In this document: one piece after another, positions 1 through 8,209 of the stretch | Position numbering within the stretch: position 1 is the first letter of the stretch | Layout: each line of letters opens with the position of its first letter | NCBI GenBank assembly: GCA_033344895.1 | Contig: JAWPMN010000001.1 | Coordinates: forward strand, 1,798,001 to 1,862,000 | Length of the DNA stretch: 64,000 bases | Source: Alphaproteobacteria bacterium | Lineage (GTDB): Bacteria > Pseudomonadota > Alphaproteobacteria > UBA8366 > Aestuariispiraceae | Reading direction: 5' to 3' | Made by a program: the position numbers and the translations under genes | Notes under the pieces: model-generated | Databases searched by the model: none | What the model was told of the DNA's origin: nothing | What the model saw: the letters and a program-made list of their open reading frames with translations, nothing else

Positions 1-34
1 GCCCCCAAGCACATGGAACAGAAAGCCTCGCGCG

Positions 35-1078
35 ATGCCCGACGACGCCATTACCCTATCCGGCAGCAATGCCAATCCGCTGACCGTCGAAGTCACCCGC
101 AACGGCGTGGTGGAAAGCCGCCATCGCGGCAGCGCGGCTGTGGTCGACGTGGCCGGAAAGCTGCAGGCCGCCTGGGGTGAAATCGCCCGGCCGACCTATC
201 CGCGTTCCGCCATCAAGGCGATCCAGGCCCTGCCGATGGTCGAAACCGGCGCGGCCGACGCCTTCGGCTTCACCGATGCCGAAGTCGCGCTGGCCTGCGC
301 CTCCCATAACGGCGAAAAGGGCCACACTGACGGCACGGCATCGATGCTGTCCAAGATGGGCCTGTCCGAGGAAGATCTGGAATGCGGGTCGCACTGGCCG
401 TATCGGGAGGCCGACGCCCATGCTTTGGCGCGGGCGGCGGTGGAGCCGAACCAGCTGCACAACAATTGTTCGGGCAAGCATGCGGGCATGCTGGCGCTGG
501 CCAAGCAGCTCGGCGTGCCGACCAAAGGCTACACCGATCAGACCCATCCGGTGCAGCAGCGCATCATGGGCGCGATGGAACAGATGTGCGGCACCGATCT
601 GTCCGGCGTGCAGCCCGGAATCGATGGCTGTTCCGCGCCGAACTGGCCGATTCCTCTGGAAAACCTGGCCTATGGCTTTGCCCGCGTGGCCGATCCGAAG
701 GACCTGCCGGAGGAGCGCGCCAAGGCGGTACGCCGCATCACCTCCTCGGTCATGGCACATCCCTTCATGGTCGCGGGGACGGACCGGTTCTGTACCGAGG
801 TCATGAAGATCCTGGGCACGCGCGCCTTCATCAAGACCGGGGCCGAGGGCGTGTTCTGCGCCGCGCTGCCGGAATACGGGCTGGGCGTCGCGTTGAAATG
901 CGATGACGGCGCAACCCGGGGGGCGGAAACCATGATGGCCGCGCTGCTGCGTGAAATCGGCGTCATCGAGGACGAGCACATGGAGGCCATGGCCCCGTGG
1001 CTCAATCCGAAGCTCAGAAACCGCATGGAAACCGTCGTCGGCGATATCCGCCCGGCCGAGACCTGGCTGGCCTTCTGA
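35..1078 (+). CDS. L-asparaginase II family (AnsA/ReAV-type)
   Basis: This 347-residue protein has the layout of the Asparaginase_II family (PF06089, the thermolabile Rhizobium-type enzymes), which hydrolyse L-asparagine to aspartate and ammonia in the cytoplasm. Visible family motifs are PRSAIK (residues 56-61), ASHNGE (89-94), NNCSGKHAGM (143-152) and DGCSAPN (197-203); Ser and Lys residues in these stretches form the active site in characterised relatives. Length is normal for the family. The ATG at 35 has no good Shine-Dalgarno sequence, so the true start could lie upstream of the window. The next gene starts 1 base after the stop, so the two are probably co-transcribed. The family call is firm; substrate range is inferred. 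Confidence 0.9.
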   Translation: MPDDAITLSGSNANPLTVEVTRNGVVESRHRGSAAVVDVAGKLQAAWGEIARPTYPRSAIKAIQALPMVETGAADAFGFTDAEVALACASHNGEKGHTDGTASMLSKMGLSEEDLECGSHWPYREADAHALARAAVEPNQLHNNCSGKHAGMLALAKQLGVPTKGYTDQTHPVQQRIMGAMEQMCGTDLSGVQPGIDGCSAPNWPIPLENLAYGFARVADPKDLPEERAKAVRRITSSVMAHPFMVAGTDRFCTEVMKILGTRAFIKTGAEGVFCAALPEYGLGVALKCDDGATRGAETMMAALLREIGVIEDEHMEAMAPWLNPKLRNRMETVVGDIRPAETWLAF

Positions 1079-1079
1079 G

Positions 1080-2339
1080 ATGTCGGGCGATCCGGTCCGG
1101 GCCCAGTACGAGGTCTATCCCTATCCGGCCCGCGATCCGAGGGACGAGGCGAAACGCCTGATCACCGGCTCACCCAGCCAGTTGCGGGAACTGACCCATT
1201 GGCTGTTCGCCGGGCGCCTGCCCCAGGGTAAGGCCGCGGGAGAATCCCGGGATCGGCCCTTTCGGGTTCTGGTCGCCGGCGGCGGCAGTGGCGACGCGCT
1301 GACCATGCTGGCGCAGCAGACGGCCGATGCCGGCATCGTCGCCGACATCCACTATGTCGACCTGTCGGAGGCAACCCGCAAGGTCGCCGAGGCGCGGATC
1401 GCGGCGCGCGGCCTGACCGATCGGGTAACCTTCCGGACGGGGTCGCTGCTGGACGCCGCGGAATGGGGGCCGTTCGATTACATCGATTGCTGCGGCGTCC
1501 TGCATCATCTGCCGGTGCCGCAGGACGGGTTCCGGGCGCTGGCCGATGCGCTGGCGCCACAGGGCGGCATGGGCATCATGGTCTATGGCGAGACCGGCCG
1601 GACCGGCGTCTACGAGACCCAGGCGGCGCTGCGCCTTCTGGCGAGGGACGACGAGACCCCGGAAAGAAAGGTCGCGCTGGCGAAGCGCTATCTGAATGCC
1701 TTGCCCGCCAGCAACCGGCTGGTGCGCAATCCGCTGGTGCGCGATCACAAGACGGGGGGCGATGCGGGGCTGTACGACCTGCTGCTGCATTCGACCGACC
1801 GCGCCTATACCGTACCGCAACTGGAGGCGGAGATCGCGGCGGCGGGGCTGCGCACCGTGACCTATATCGATCCCGCCCGCTATGCGCCGGAAACCTATAC
1901 CCGTGAACAGGATCTGCGGAGCCGTGCGGCTGCCATGACGCCGGACGACCGGGCGGCGCTGGCCGAGGCCATGGCCGGAAACATGCCTGTCCATATCGCC
2001 TATCTGACCCGGGCCGACCGGTCGGACGATCCGGTGGCCCGGATCGTGCCGGAGGCGGTGCCTGTTTTCCGGGACGCGGAAACCGAAGCCGAGTTCCGGG
2101 CGATGCCGCCGGGGGCACCGTCGCTGCCGGTATCCGTCGACGGCCTCGACCTCGCCCTGCCGCTGCCGCGCGATGCCAAGCCGATCCTGGATCGGATCGA
2201 CGGGGTGCGCAGTCTGGAGCAGATTCGCGCGGACCTGCCTGCCCAGCCCGACTGGCAGCGGTTCGAAAAAAGCTTTTCCCAGCTTTTCGCCGCCCTGAAC
2301 GGCTTTTCCCGCCTTTTCCTGACCCGGCCGTCCGCCTAG
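1080..2339 (+). CDS. class I SAM-dependent methyltransferase with C-terminal extension
   Basis: The N-terminal half is a Rossmann methyltransferase domain: motif I VLVAGGGSGD (residues 63-72), an acidic residue in HYVDLS (about 94) for the SAM ribose, and motif GVLHHL (139-144). The second half (about 210-419) has no motif I can name and may bind the substrate. I chose the ATG at 1080 because it follows the asparaginase stop by one base and the conserved-looking N-terminus (QYEVYPYPARDP) starts there; a longer reading from 951 would lie inside the asparaginase gene. The N-terminal YPYP stretch is typical of a group of uncharacterised methyltransferases sometimes fused to TPR proteins. The substrate is unknown. 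Confidence 0.8.
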   Translation: MSGDPVRAQYEVYPYPARDPRDEAKRLITGSPSQLRELTHWLFAGRLPQGKAAGESRDRPFRVLVAGGGSGDALTMLAQQTADAGIVADIHYVDLSEATRKVAEARIAARGLTDRVTFRTGSLLDAAEWGPFDYIDCCGVLHHLPVPQDGFRALADALAPQGGMGIMVYGETGRTGVYETQAALRLLARDDETPERKVALAKRYLNALPASNRLVRNPLVRDHKTGGDAGLYDLLLHSTDRAYTVPQLEAEIAAAGLRTVTYIDPARYAPETYTREQDLRSRAAAMTPDDRAALAEAMAGNMPVHIAYLTRADRSDDPVARIVPEAVPVFRDAETEAEFRAMPPGAPSLPVSVDGLDLALPLPRDAKPILDRIDGVRSLEQIRADLPAQPDWQRFEKSFSQLFAALNGFSRLFLTRPSA

Positions 2340-2340
2340 G

Positions 2341-2421
2341 CGTGTTCCTGCGAAAGCAGGAGCCTTCGAGGGTTCGGCACCGTGCCTGGACGAGGAAGGT
2401 TCCTGCTTCCGCAGGAACACG
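2341..2421. repeat. dispersed 81-bp palindromic repeat, copy 1
   Basis: Two 27-base arms in inverted orientation flank a 27-base centre. Each arm is itself a small hairpin built on CCTGC-4-GCAGG, and the outer ends read CGTGTTCCTGC and GCAGGAACACG. Related copies occur at 19728-19806 (degenerate), 19882-19909 (half), 24098-24179, 28043-28123 and 28182-28262. It lies directly after the methyltransferase stop. A second short palindrome of the type CATTC(8)GCGGGAAG follows at 2440-2460. Confidence 0.85.
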
Positions 2422-2510
2422 GCCTTTGGGTTGTCCGTCATTCGCGCGAAGGCGGGAAGCCAGGGCGGTCGGCACGGTCTGTGCGACCAAGCCCCGGTCC
2501 CAAGACGCCA

Positions 2511-2540
2511 AAAAGCCCCCGGGCGATTGCTCGGGGGCTT
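2511..2540 (-). terminator. Rho-independent terminator of the DUF1127 gene
   Basis: On the minus strand an 8-bp stem (AAGCCCCC/GGGGGCTT) with a 12-base loop is followed by a run of T. It starts 35 bases after the stop of the DUF1127 gene and fits simple intrinsic termination of that single-gene transcript. Confidence 0.85.
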
Positions 2541-2574
2541 CGGCGCTGATCCAGGTTTGGGGGTGCGTGGGGAC

Positions 2575-2832
2575 TTACGCGACCCAGATCGGCTTTTTCG
2601 CTTCCTTGTCGGCTTCGGCGCGGTTCAGGCCGATATCCGTCAGGAGGTGGTCTTCCATCTCAGCCAGGCGGCGGCGCTGTTCGGCGCGCGCCTGGTATTG
2701 CGCCAGGGTCGCGATCGGGTTGATCGCAATCGAGCGCAGGCCTTCCAGGGCCGCATCCGTCGCTTCGACCAGAAGATAAGCCAGCGGCGCAAACGGGCTG
2801 CCGGCCCCGTACATTTGCTGCGTGTTCGCCAT
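2575..2832 (-). CDS. DUF1127 domain small protein
   Basis: The 85-residue product ends in a DUF1127-like block, RRRLAEMEDHLLTDIGLNRA followed by EADKEAKKP, at residues 52-80. DUF1127 proteins are short, basic alphaproteobacterial proteins; several studied members bind RNA or link phosphate and stress regulation, but most have no assigned role. The N-terminal 50 residues are less conserved and lack a signal peptide. The start is well supported by AGGAG 7 bases upstream of the ATG. The gene is monocistronic, with its own terminator 35 bases downstream. Confidence 0.8.
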   Translation of the reverse strand: MANTQQMYGAGSPFAPLAYLLVEATDAALEGLRSIAINPIATLAQYQARAEQRRRLAEMEDHLLTDIGLNRAEADKEAKKPIWVA

Positions 2833-3014
2833 TGTCTTTCTCCTATAGCAAACTGCCGTTCACAGATGACACGACCGGATGTCACAAAGGTGTAGTTTAT
2901 CCGAAAGTCTTGTTCATCCCGGGCACCGTTGCCCGACAGGGGGAGAAATAGGGGGGTTCCGTTTTCGGCACAACGGATATATTTTCATTTATCGAATTAA
3001 GAAAATTTATCCGA

Positions 3015-3917
3015 ATGGAGCCTGTCGTGAGCACCCGCCTGCCCCCTCTGAAACCGCTGCCCGCCTTTGAGGCCGCCGCGCGGCTGCTGTCCTTCACGGA
3101 GGCGGCCGAAGAACTTTATGTGACCCAGGCCGCGATCAGCCATCAGATCAAGCAGCTTGAGGAGGCCATGGGGGTGCGGCTGTTCCGCCGATTGAACCGC
3201 GCGCTTCTGCTGACGGAGGAAGGGCAGGCCTTTGCCGGCACCGTGCGTCAGGCCCTGCATCTGATTGCCGATGGGGTCGACCGGGCGAAACGGCAGGATG
3301 AATCCGGCCCGTTGAATGTCAGTTGCCTGCCGTCCTTCGCCTCGGCCTGGCTGGTGCCGCGCCTCGCCCGATTCCGGGCCGATCATCCGGAAATCGACAT
3401 CCGGCTGTCCGCCGATTACGAACTGACGGATTTCGATGCGGAAGACATCGACCTGGCGATCCGCTGGGGCACCGGCGGCTATAACGACCTGCACGAAGTC
3501 CGCCTGATGACGGAAGAAGTCTTCCCCGTCTGCAGTCCCCGCCTGCTTGAGGACCCGGAGAAGCCGCTGGAAAAGCCGGAGGATCTGGCCCAGCACACCC
3601 TGCTGCATGACGACATCCGCACCGACTGGCGGGTCTGGCTGAAGGCGGCGGGTGTGACCGGGGTCAATCCGGACAAGGGTCCGCGCTACAATTTCTCCAA
3701 CCTGGTCCTTCAGGCCGCGATCGCGGGGGAGGGGGTGGCGCTGGGCCGCAGTGCCATCGCTCATGACGCGCTGGAGCAGGGCTTGTTGGTCAAGCCCTTC
3801 GATTTCTCCCTGCCCAGCGACTTCGCCTACTGGATCGTCTGTCCCCAGGACCGCGCCGACCGTCCGAAGATCCGTGCGTTTTCCGACTGGCTGCTGAAGG
3901 AGGCGGAAATCGGCTGA
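3015..3917 (+). CDS. LysR-type regulator, GcvA-like
   Basis: This 300-residue LysR-type protein has an N-terminal winged helix-turn-helix (residues about 15-72; helix-turn-helix around SFTEAAEELYVTQAAISHQI, 26-45) and a LysR substrate domain (about 95-295). The sequence, especially LPPLKPLPAFEAAARLLSFT and the FxxxDIDLAIRWGTG stretch (about 145-160), places it close to GcvA-type regulators, which often act on amino-acid genes. No divergent partner is present: the upstream neighbour on the minus strand is the DUF1127 gene, so the target is not evident. Start at the ATG at 3015; a GTG 9 bases further in is an alternative. Confidence 0.85.
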   Translation: MEPVVSTRLPPLKPLPAFEAAARLLSFTEAAEELYVTQAAISHQIKQLEEAMGVRLFRRLNRALLLTEEGQAFAGTVRQALHLIADGVDRAKRQDESGPLNVSCLPSFASAWLVPRLARFRADHPEIDIRLSADYELTDFDAEDIDLAIRWGTGGYNDLHEVRLMTEEVFPVCSPRLLEDPEKPLEKPEDLAQHTLLHDDIRTDWRVWLKAAGVTGVNPDKGPRYNFSNLVLQAAIAGEGVALGRSAIAHDALEQGLLVKPFDFSLPSDFAYWIVCPQDRADRPKIRAFSDWLLKEAEIG

Positions 3918-4001
3918 TCGTCGAGGTTTTCTTCGCGGCTGGAGATTGCCGCCGAAGCGGTGTATGACGCCCCCGCCGACACACACAGAGGAGACCCGCC
4001 G

Positions 4002-4775
4002 ATGACCCGGATGACCACGCCAGTCAAACCGAAGGACAGGGTTCTCGTCGCCCTCGACACGCCGGATACGGACAAGGCCGTCGCCCTGTCCCGGCAGCTC
4101 GCGGGTCATGTCGGCGGGATCAAGCTGGGGCTGGAATTCTTCAATGCTGCCGGGCCGGACGGGGTCCGCAAGGTGGTGCGCGCCGGGCCGGAGGAAACAC
4201 CGCGGGGCGCTGCGCCGGTGCAGCAGCGGCTGTTCCTCGATCTGAAATTCCACGACATTCCGAACACGGTGGCGGGCGCGGTACGCTCCGTCATGCCGCT
4301 GGGCCCGGCGATCCTGAATGTCCATGCCGGCGGCGGCCCGGCGATGATGAAGGCCGCGCTGGACGCCGCCAATTTCGAGGCCGAACAGCTCGGCACCGTG
4401 CGGCCTATGCTGATCGCCGTGACCGTGCTGACCAGCCTGGACGATGCCGACCTCGCCGCCGTGGGGCAGGCCGGCCCGTCCGGCGATCAGGCCGTGCGCC
4501 TGGCCGCCCTGGCGCGGAAGGCCGGGCTCGACGGCGTCGTCTGCTCATCGAAGGAAATCGCCGCCATCCGCGCCGAATGCGGTCCGGATTTCAAACTGAT
4601 CGTCCCGGGCATCCGCCCCGCCGGCGCCGCGCTGGGTGACCAGAAGCGGGTGATGACCCCGTCCCAGGCCATCGCCGAAGGCGCCGACTTCATCGTCATC
4701 GGCCGCCCCATCACCGCCGCCGAAGACCCCGCCGCCGCCGCCAAGGCCATCGCGGATGAGCTGGGTGGGGCGTAA
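4002..4775 (+). CDS. pyrF: orotidine 5'-phosphate decarboxylase
   Basis: PyrF converts OMP to UMP, the last step of de novo pyrimidine synthesis. The barrel motifs are present: VALDTPD (residues 16-22), GGIKLGLEFF (38-47), the catalytic DLKFHDIPNT (80-89, with Asp80, Lys82, Asp85), and the phosphate-gripping end VPGIRP and VIGRPI. At 257 residues it is slightly longer than usual because of an insertion between about residues 60 and 76. The ATG at 4002 is preceded by GAGGAG with good spacing; an upstream in-frame ATG at 3960 lacks one. It overlaps the next gene by 20 bases. Confidence 0.96.
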   Translation: MTRMTTPVKPKDRVLVALDTPDTDKAVALSRQLAGHVGGIKLGLEFFNAAGPDGVRKVVRAGPEETPRGAAPVQQRLFLDLKFHDIPNTVAGAVRSVMPLGPAILNVHAGGGPAMMKAALDAANFEAEQLGTVRPMLIAVTVLTSLDDADLAAVGQAGPSGDQAVRLAALARKAGLDGVVCSSKEIAAIRAECGPDFKLIVPGIRPAGAALGDQKRVMTPSQAIAEGADFIVIGRPITAAEDPAAAAKAIADELGGA

Positions 4776-5556
4776 CGCGGAACTTCATGGCGCGGTCTCC
4801 GCGCTGTTTGCCGCCATCTTCTGTGCAATCGCCCTCACCTTCGTCGGGTGGGGGCAGGCGATCTTTGGAACGCAGGACGGGCGCGGGTGGCTGCATAGCA
4901 CCGGGTGGACGACGCTGGCCTTCCATGACGTACCGGAATGGATATGGCCGCTACTGCAGGAGGTTTCCTACGCTGCCGCGGTCGTGACGGTGCTCGGCCT
5001 TATGGCAGGATCGGGCCGGCGAGTCTCGCCTGTGCCGTTTCTGGCCACCGCGGCGGCCGCGTTCGTGTGCTACTCCGCCGTCCATTTCATTCTATGGAAC
5101 TTTGGATTCAGGATCGTGATGAAGCTGTCGACGGACAGCTATCTCTGGATCGAACCCGTGTTCTATCTTGTATTGGCCGGGGCCAAGCTTCTGACGCTGG
5201 CAACGCTCTGGCGATCGGTGCGGGATGGGTGCTTCGTGTGGCCTTACGGCGGGGTGACGGTTGTTGAACGAGATCCCATGCCTTTTGTCTGGCTAGTGTT
5301 TGGGACAGTCCTCGTCGCCTGGTTCACGGCATTCCGGAGTCCGCTCTTCCTGGTCGATCCTCATTGGCACTATGATCTTTTCCGCGGCGTCGTTGAGCCT
5401 ATCGACTTGTTCCGGCCTGGCCGGGATCTCGCACGGATCCTGCTGGAAAACACATGGCTGATGGGTGTGCTGTGGCTGTCGGTTCTGCTGTTCCGTCGAT
5501 CTGACCAAAATGACAACCGCCAAGGCCGCGAAGAAGACGCCAAGGGGCTTTTCTGA
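4756..5556 (+). CDS. polytopic membrane protein of unknown function
   Basis: The 266-residue product has about six hydrophobic segments (residues about 10-30, 60-85, 92-118, 128-150, 172-195, 228-248) and no motif I recognise. It begins inside pyrF (20-base overlap), suggesting translational coupling. Codon use looks less GC-biased than in pyrF and trpF. The last 14 or so codons (DNRQGREEDAKGLF) lie inside the left arm of a long inverted repeat (5512-5728), so the C-terminus may have been created or extended by the repeat. It separates pyrF from trpF, which are often adjacent in this class of bacteria. Confidence 0.6.
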   Translation: MSWVGRNAELHGAVSALFAAIFCAIALTFVGWGQAIFGTQDGRGWLHSTGWTTLAFHDVPEWIWPLLQEVSYAAAVVTVLGLMAGSGRRVSPVPFLATAAAAFVCYSAVHFILWNFGFRIVMKLSTDSYLWIEPVFYLVLAGAKLLTLATLWRSVRDGCFVWPYGGVTVVERDPMPFVWLVFGTVLVAWFTAFRSPLFLVDPHWHYDLFRGVVEPIDLFRPGRDLARILLENTWLMGVLWLSVLLFRRSDQNDNRQGREEDAKGLF

Positions 5557-5728
5557 ACGCAGAGGTCGCTGAAGAGACGCAGAGGTCGCGGAGCGAAACC
5601 TGATACGGTGGGTTCCGGGCCGATCCTCATGCCAAACCCTACTCCGCGTTCTCTGCGATCCCTCCGCGCCCTCTGCGTTAAACCGACTTGGCGTTCTTTG
5701 CGCCTGCTTCGCGCCCTTCGCGGTTGTC
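5512..5728. repeat. long imperfect inverted repeat with ~9-base internal periodicity
   Basis: The left arm (5512-5593) and right arm (5642-5728) are reverse complements with scattered mismatches, separated by about 48 bases. Each arm is made of short related units such as GACGCCAAG, GCCGCGAAG, AACGCAGAGG and GTCGCGGAG. The left arm includes the stop codon of the preceding membrane protein, and the right arm ends 40 bases before trpF. The transcript could fold into a long hairpin between the two genes. Confidence 0.75.
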
Positions 5729-5768
5729 CTGCTTGCGGCGCGCGGCATCCCGCTCTATCTATCCGGCC

Positions 5769-6410
5769 ATGGCAGTCGATGCGAAAATATGCGGGATTAC
5801 CGATCCCCAGGCGATGGAAGCCGCCGTGCGGTACGGCGCGGCGCTGATCGGGCTTGTGTTCTTTCCGCCCAGCCCGCGCGCGGTATCCGTCGACGAGGCG
5901 GCGATGCTGGCCTCGCGGGTGCCGGGTCGCGTGGCGCGTGTCGGCCTGTTTGTCGATCCGGATGACGAGTTGATCGATCAGGTCCTGGCCCGGGTGCCGC
6001 TGGACGCGATCCAGCTGCATGGCGACGAGCCGGTGGACCGCTGTGCCGGGCTGAAGGCGCGTACCGGCCGCGAAGTGCACAAGGCGATCAAGGTGCGCGA
6101 TGCCGAGGATCTGGTCGCTGCCGATCGCTATGCAAAGGTCTGCGACCGGCTGCTGTTCGATGCCAAGCCGCCGGCGGATGCGACCCGTCCGGGCGGCAAT
6201 GCCGAGACCTTCGACTGGACGGTGCTGGAAGGGCGCAGCTGGCCCGTGCCGTGGCTGCTGGCCGGCGGGCTGACCCCGGACAATGTGAAATCCGCGATCC
6301 GCATGACCGGCTGTCCCGGCGTCGACGCGTCGTCGGGCCTGGAAAGTGCGCCGGGCAAGAAGGATCCGGCGAAGATCGCCGCCTTCCTCAATGCGGTGCG
6401 CGCGGCCTGA
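5769..6410 (+). CDS. trpF: phosphoribosylanthranilate isomerase
   Basis: TrpF performs the Amadori rearrangement of phosphoribosylanthranilate in tryptophan synthesis. Clear motifs are KICGIT (residues 6-11, catalytic Cys), LVFFPPSPR, VGLFVD, IQLHGDE, LLFDAKPP, LAGGLTPDNV and VDASSGLESAPGKKD near the end. Length (213 residues) is normal. The start at 5769 gives the usual N-terminus; longer readings run into the inverted repeat. trpB and trpA, which commonly follow trpF in this class, are absent; a LysR gene on the opposite strand follows instead. Confidence 0.95.
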   Translation: MAVDAKICGITDPQAMEAAVRYGAALIGLVFFPPSPRAVSVDEAAMLASRVPGRVARVGLFVDPDDELIDQVLARVPLDAIQLHGDEPVDRCAGLKARTGREVHKAIKVRDAEDLVAADRYAKVCDRLLFDAKPPADATRPGGNAETFDWTVLEGRSWPVPWLLAGGLTPDNVKSAIRMTGCPGVDASSGLESAPGKKDPAKIAAFLNAVRAA

Positions 6411-6433
6411 GATTTCCGGAATTCGGACAGAGG

Positions 6434-6475
6434 TTGATTCACGTCAATGCCGGGGGCCTTGGCGCGGCCTAGTCT
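6434..6475 (+). promoter_or_regulatory. FNR/FixK-type box with -10 element (no obvious gene downstream)
   Basis: TTGATTCACGTCAA (6434-6447) matches the TTGA-N6-TCAA palindrome bound by FNR/FixK-family regulators. A TAGTCT element starts 23 bases after the box, which would put the box at about -41.5, the class II activating position. The box at 22114 shows the same geometry to the base. Only about 100 bases lie between this promoter and the convergent LysR gene, so it would yield a short RNA or an antisense transcript of that gene. Confidence 0.5.
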
Positions 6476-6584
6476 TGCCCCATCGCTCTGCGGAGCGGTG
6501 AAGCGTTCGACCGGGCCTATCCCGGAAGACACTTCTATCCCATCCCAACTTTCAACCCCGCGCCGTCGGGCGGCCGGGATCGCT

Positions 6585-7499
6585 TCAGGTCAGGGACTCC
6601 CAGGGCGGCACGGGGTTGAATTTTTCCACCAGGAAGTCGACGAAGGCCCGCACCTTGGGCGACAGGTGCCGGCGCGTCGGGTAGACCGCGTTGATCGGCA
6701 CTTCGACGTCGCGATAGAATGGCGTCAGGATACGCACCAGCTTGCCTTCCTTTACCTCTGGCGCGACCAGGAATTCGGCCAGCCGCGCGATGCCCAGCCC
6801 GGCCAGCACCATCTCGTGGATCGTTTCCCCGTTATTGGCGGTGAAGTTGCCCTCGGCCTTGACCGGAAACTCGGTGCCGTCGGGCAGGCGGAAGATCCAT
6901 TCGTTCAGATGAATCGCGGTGGCGAAGGCAAGGCGGTTGTGCTCCGTCAGTTCCGAGGGATGCTTGGGCTCGCCCTTGCGCTCCAGATAGGCGGGAGAGC
7001 AGCAGATCGCCCGGCGGCTGACCGCGAGCTGGCGCGCAACCATGGAGGAATCCTGCAGCTTGCCGAAACGGATCGCCACATCCTGGCCTTCCTCGACCAG
7101 ATCGGCCAGCGCGTCGGTCAGCGTCATTTCGACATTGACCTCCGGATAGCGTTCCAGGAACTCCGGGATCAGCGGGCTGATCTGGTGCTTGCCGAAGGCG
7201 ACGCCGCAATTGACGCGCAGGGTTCCGCGCGGCGCGCTGTGGCGCTGGCTGACGGCCAGTTCGGCCTCTTCCATATCGGTCAGGATGCGCACACAGCGCT
7301 GATAGAAGGCGTCGCCTTCCTCCGTTGCCGACAATTGCCGTGTGGTCCGGTTCAGCAGACGCACGCCCAGCCGGTCTTCCAGCCGCCCGATCTGTTTGCT
7401 GACCGCCGACGGCGTCAGTTTCAGCGCCCGTGCGGCACTGGAGAAGCTTCCCTCTTCCACCACTTTGGTGAAGACGGCCATTTCACCCGCTCTGTCCAT
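6585..7499 (-). CDS. LysR-type regulator, DmlR/CrgA-like subgroup
   Basis: The 304-residue protein has a LysR N-terminal helix-turn-helix (SFSSAARALKLTPSAVSKQI, residues about 18-37), the RLLNRTTRQLSATEEG linker typical of this subgroup (about 47-62), and a substrate domain with the PRGTLRVNCGVAFG entry motif (about 90-103). Relatives include DmlR, AaeR and many uncharacterised regulators. It is divergent from the small gene at 7784 across 284 bases. A possible FNR-type promoter at 6434 would transcribe antisense to its 3' end. The target is unknown. Confidence 0.85.
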   Translation of the reverse strand: MDRAGEMAVFTKVVEEGSFSSAARALKLTPSAVSKQIGRLEDRLGVRLLNRTTRQLSATEEGDAFYQRCVRILTDMEEAELAVSQRHSAPRGTLRVNCGVAFGKHQISPLIPEFLERYPEVNVEMTLTDALADLVEEGQDVAIRFGKLQDSSMVARQLAVSRRAICCSPAYLERKGEPKHPSELTEHNRLAFATAIHLNEWIFRLPDGTEFPVKAEGNFTANNGETIHEMVLAGLGIARLAEFLVAPEVKEGKLVRILTPFYRDVEVPINAVYPTRRHLSPKVRAFVDFLVEKFNPVPPWESLT

Positions 7500-7783
7500 T
7501 TTCCTGCGACGCTCCCCCGAAAGGCCGTTAGCGCCAGACGGGCGTTTTCGCCTCGCCGGACCGGCAACTCCCTGATTTGTGTCCGTTGCGTTACGGATCG
7601 GTTTATATACGGTCCGACCTATGCCGTCAAAGAATAGATGCTTGGACCATCCACCAGATTAAAAAAGATCGCGCGACTTGTTAAGTTTTTTACCACGGCG
7701 GAACAAACGCCATACCCAGACACCCGCAATCCGATCCTGATGGATCGAAGGGCGGGCGCAGACCCAAGGAAAGGATCTTCGTT

Positions 7784-7981
7784 ATGAGCGAGACCGAAGC
7801 CCTGTTGCGCCGCCACCCGACCGATGCGGAAATCCGCGAAGGCCTGGTTCGTGCCGGCCGCGCGCGCAGCAAAGCCTTCCGCGATGCCGGCATTTCCGTC
7901 GCCGCGGCCTTCAAGGACCTGTTTACGGCGCGTCCGTATCTGACCCTGACGGGTCGTGCGCCGAACTGCGTGGCCTGCTGA
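7784..7981 (+). CDS. small conserved-looking protein of unknown function
   Basis: A 65-residue basic protein, rich in Arg and Ala in its first half (RRHPTDAEIREGLVRAGRARSKAF, partly helical), ending in a Cys-x-x-Cys-like tail (NCVAC). A good ribosome site (AAGGA, about 10 bases upstream) and a strong downstream terminator support a real gene. Its style resembles the small basic DUF1127-like proteins of this class, but no DUF1127 core is present. Function unknown. Confidence 0.6.
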   Translation: MSETEALLRRHPTDAEIREGLVRAGRARSKAFRDAGISVAAAFKDLFTARPYLTLTGRAPNCVAC

Positions 7982-8146
7982 AAGGCCCCGCGGTAGGAGA
8001 CACCGTCGCGGCATTCGCCCCCTTCGCCCGGCATGAAGCTCGCCGGGCGGCCGCGACGGCCCATCCCCCCCGAAGTGCCGGTACACCGGCACTTCACCGC
8101 CCAGCGCCGGATCTCCCTGTACGACCGGCGCAAACTCGTGAGAGAC
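7982..8146 (+). other. structured 3' region between small gene and terminator
   Basis: Two hairpins precede the terminator: CGCCCGGC/GCCGGGCG (8025-8032 with 8042-8049) and a near-perfect palindrome GAAGTGCCGGT-AC-ACCGGCACTTC (8072-8095). With the terminator at 8147-8183 this forms a three-hairpin tail of about 200 bases. It may be the 3' untranslated region of the 65-residue gene, or an independently acting small RNA. Confidence 0.4.
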
Positions 8147-8183
8147 TGATCCCGTATCATTCTGATACGGGGTCTTTTTTTTT
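8147..8183 (+). terminator. Rho-independent terminator
   Basis: A 9-bp stem CCCGTATCA/TGATACGGG with a 3-base loop is followed by GTC and a run of about nine T residues. It ends the transcript of the 65-residue gene just before the L,D-transpeptidase gene. Confidence 0.92.
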
Positions 8184-8209
8184 GGGGGAAAGGGGCTGTG
8201 GAGGTCGGT

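Noticed and set aside
1-34. Possible 3' end of an upstream gene
   Set aside because: No stop codon or recognisable frame in the first 34 bases; too short to judge.
1170-2441. Minus-strand open frame of 423 codons opposite the methyltransferase gene
   Set aside because: Antisense shadow; low-complexity Arg/Gln-rich product, and it runs into the palindromic repeat.
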